A stretch of 6,002 bases of DNA, taken from the NCBI GenBank assembly GCA_027489475.1, contig JAIXZQ010000239.1:1-6002 (forward strand), given 5' to 3'. Shown in pieces: positions 4,559 to 6,002 of the stretch. Position numbers and translations under genes: made by a program. Source of the stretch: Methylophilus sp. (GTDB lineage: Bacteria; Pseudomonadota; Gammaproteobacteria; Burkholderiales; Methylophilaceae). Positions within the stretch are counted from its first letter, which is position 1, and each line of letters starts with the position of its first letter. Below the pieces are notes generated by a model. The model worked only from the letters and a program-made list of their open reading frames with translations. It was not told where the DNA came from and did not search any database.

Positions 4559-6002
4559 TGCAAGTGTTACGCCCTGAAGACATGACTGTGGCTTTTAAAC
4601 TGTCCCCCTTGTCTTTTGAATCTACCGCGGAATTACTGGATGCCAGCGAGCTGAGTCTGACCGACTACGGCTGGAAGCTGCAACCAGAGGCGCAAAAAAC
4701 CCTGCAGCTGGGATTGTCGCTGCCTCAAGCGGGCAACAATGTGCTGGTGCTAGGTACACCGGGTGCGGGCCGTGCCGGCCTCACATTGGCAGCCATGCGC
4801 GCTGCGTCGCTACGCGGTCCAGAGCCTGGACTCACTGATTTGGTGGCGCTGTATGACTTTAGTCAACAGTCATGCGCCCATTACATCAAGCTGCCTGCGG
4901 GGCTGGGCGCGCAGTTACGCGGGCAGATGGAAGCCTTTATCAAAGCGCTGATCCTGGAGCTTCCGCAATGGCTGGATGCCCAAGGACAAGTCTTGCTGTC
5001 ACAGGCTGAGCAGTGGCTAGAGAGCAGGGTGGATGCCTTACGCGCACAATTAAGCAGTGCCAAACTGTCGCCTTTTTTTAACCTGATTACCCCTGAAGTC
5101 TTGGGCTATTTGCAAGTCTGGCAGCAAGCAGGCAATGACAATGACAACAATACAGACGGCCTGATTAACGAAGGTTTTTTGTCCCGCTTTCGTGTCAATC
5201 TGCTGGTGGATCAGCGCGCCAACCTGACTGCGGGCGTGAAGCAGCCCGTGGTTGAGGAAAAAGATCCCGGCTTTGCGGCCTTGTTTGGCATGCTAGAGAC
5301 GGCGACGGGTGAGAGCGCGCAGTGGCCAGAGTTTTTACGCTTGCGCGCAGGCAGTGTGCACCACGCCGATGGGGGCATGCTGTTGCTGCATCTGCGTGAC
5401 TTAATGCAAGACGAAGGCAACGGCAGTGTGTTGCTTGAAAAGCTGTATCGTTTAATGCGCAACCGTGAGGTGCAAATTGAAGATTGGGCCAACCACGCGC
5501 AACAAGGCGCAGGCGGTAATCGGCATGGCGCCCTGCCGGTGCATGTCAAAATTGTCATGATTGCCAGCCGCGAAGATTATTACGATTGCTTAGAAGCGCA
5601 GCCAGATTTTTTTGATTTTTTTCCAATTAAAGTGGAATTTGAAGATCGCGTGCCTGCCAGCGAAGAAAACTATGCTTGGCTCGCCGGCTACATTGCACGC
5701 AAATGTCAGCAGCTGGCCTGTAGTCATTTTAGCTGCGCTGCGGTCAATCTGTTGTTGCAATTCATGCATAGACTTGAAGAAGACCAAGGCCGGATCAGCA
5801 CCCATTTTGCCCATCTTGATCAATTGATGCATGAGAGTGTGGCGGTCGCTGACGATGCGCGGCTGATTACCGAAGCACACGTCAAACAGGCATTGTCAGC
5901 GCGCTTGTTGCGCCAGCAGTTTTTTGAAACGCAAATTCGTGATTCCATTATTGATAATGAGCTCTTGATACAGGTGCATGGCAGTGTGGTCGGGCAGGTC
6001 AA
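4555..6002 (+). CDS. Lon-like AAA_32 protease family protein (3' end outside the window)
   Basis: The frame is open from ATG 4555 to the right edge, giving 482 complete codons. It matches the N-terminal AAA part of the Lon-like family that includes E. coli YcbZ (LonH) and LonB-type proteins, whose C-terminal Ser-Lys protease domain would lie beyond the window. In order: an N-terminal segment; a Walker A-like loop GTPGAGRA (67-74); an amphipathic helical stretch (about 115-190); an Asn/Asp-rich linker (193-202); FRVNLLVD (212-219); LRAGSVHHADGGMLLLHLRD (263-282), the Walker B region; a DFFDFFPIKVEFED block (about 352-365); and near the edge the conserved approach to the protease domain (NELLIQVHGSVVGQV). 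The loop has Arg for the Walker Lys, common in this family, and Ala for Ser/Thr; the Walker B Asp position is His. The helical part looks shorter than in typical members of about 800 residues. Start choice: ATG 4555 overlaps the moaE stop (ATGA) and has GGAAG at 4542-4546, 8 nt away; ATG 4558 is the alternative. Last gene of the visible operon. Confidence 0.9.
   Translation, partial: MMQVLRPEDMTVAFKLSPLSFESTAELLDASELSLTDYGWKLQPEAQKTLQLGLSLPQAGNNVLVLGTPGAGRAGLTLAAMRAASLRGPEPGLTDLVALYDFSQQSCAHYIKLPAGLGAQLRGQMEAFIKALILELPQWLDAQGQVLLSQAEQWLESRVDALRAQLSSAKLSPFFNLITPEVLGYLQVWQQAGNDNDNNTDGLINEGFLSRFRVNLLVDQRANLTAGVKQPVVEEKDPGFAALFGMLETATGESAQWPEFLRLRAGSVHHADGGMLLLHLRDLMQDEGNGSVLLEKLYRLMRNREVQIEDWANHAQQGAGGNRHGALPVHVKIVMIASREDYYDCLEAQPDFFDFFPIKVEFEDRVPASEENYAWLAGYIARKCQQLACSHFSCAAVNLLLQFMHRLEEDQGRISTHFAHLDQLMHESVAVADDARLITEAHVKQALSARLLRQQFFETQIRDSIIDNELLIQVHGSVVGQV

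Noticed and set aside
1..6002. Mobile elements, CRISPR arrays, tRNA/rRNA genes, toxin-antitoxin or defence modules
   Set aside because: No terminal inverted repeats, regularly spaced repeats, RNA gene signatures or transposase/integrase motifs were seen; nearly the whole window is explained by conserved housekeeping-type genes.

Overview
The window looks like ordinary chromosomal sequence from a Gram-negative proteobacterium with roughly balanced GC. All genes are on the + strand and densely packed. The protein families (periplasmic alkaline phosphatase, RmuC, MoaD, MoaE and a Lon-like AAA_32 protein) fit a beta- or gammaproteobacterium. A betaproteobacterium, perhaps a methylotroph such as Methylophilaceae, is my tentative guess; it rests on overall impression and not on a decisive marker.

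Layout. (1) Positions 1-1389 hold the 3' part of a PhoA-family alkaline phosphatase gene, open at the left edge, with every metal and catalytic residue of the family visible. (2) A 12-bp perfect hairpin follows at 1419-1447. (3) Positions 1468-2226 encode a 252-residue protein with a signal peptide, which I do not recognise. (4) About 200 bp without a gene (2227-2424) carries a perfect TATAAT box just upstream of the next start. (5) A tight run of four genes follows: rmuC (2425-3780), moaD (3777-4034), moaE (4037-4558) and the 5' part of a Lon-like AAA protease gene (4555 to the right edge). rmuC/moaD and moaE/lon-like overlap by ATGA, and moaD/moaE are 2 bp apart, so these four are very probably one translationally coupled operon.

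How the genes work together. MoaD and MoaE are the two subunits of molybdopterin synthase and clearly act together in molybdenum cofactor synthesis. RmuC (a membrane-anchored nuclease-like protein limiting DNA rearrangement) and the Lon-like protein have no established link to the cofactor, so their co-transcription may be only genomic packing. The alkaline phosphatase and the exported unknown protein may form a separate periplasmic pair.

I found no RNA genes, CRISPR array, insertion sequence, prophage part or obvious new system. The points most worth a second look are the divergent nucleotide-binding motifs of the Lon-like protein, the apparently leaderless start of rmuC, the use of the MoaD Gly-Gly codons as the Shine-Dalgarno site of moaE, the insertion in MoaE, and the unknown exported protein.
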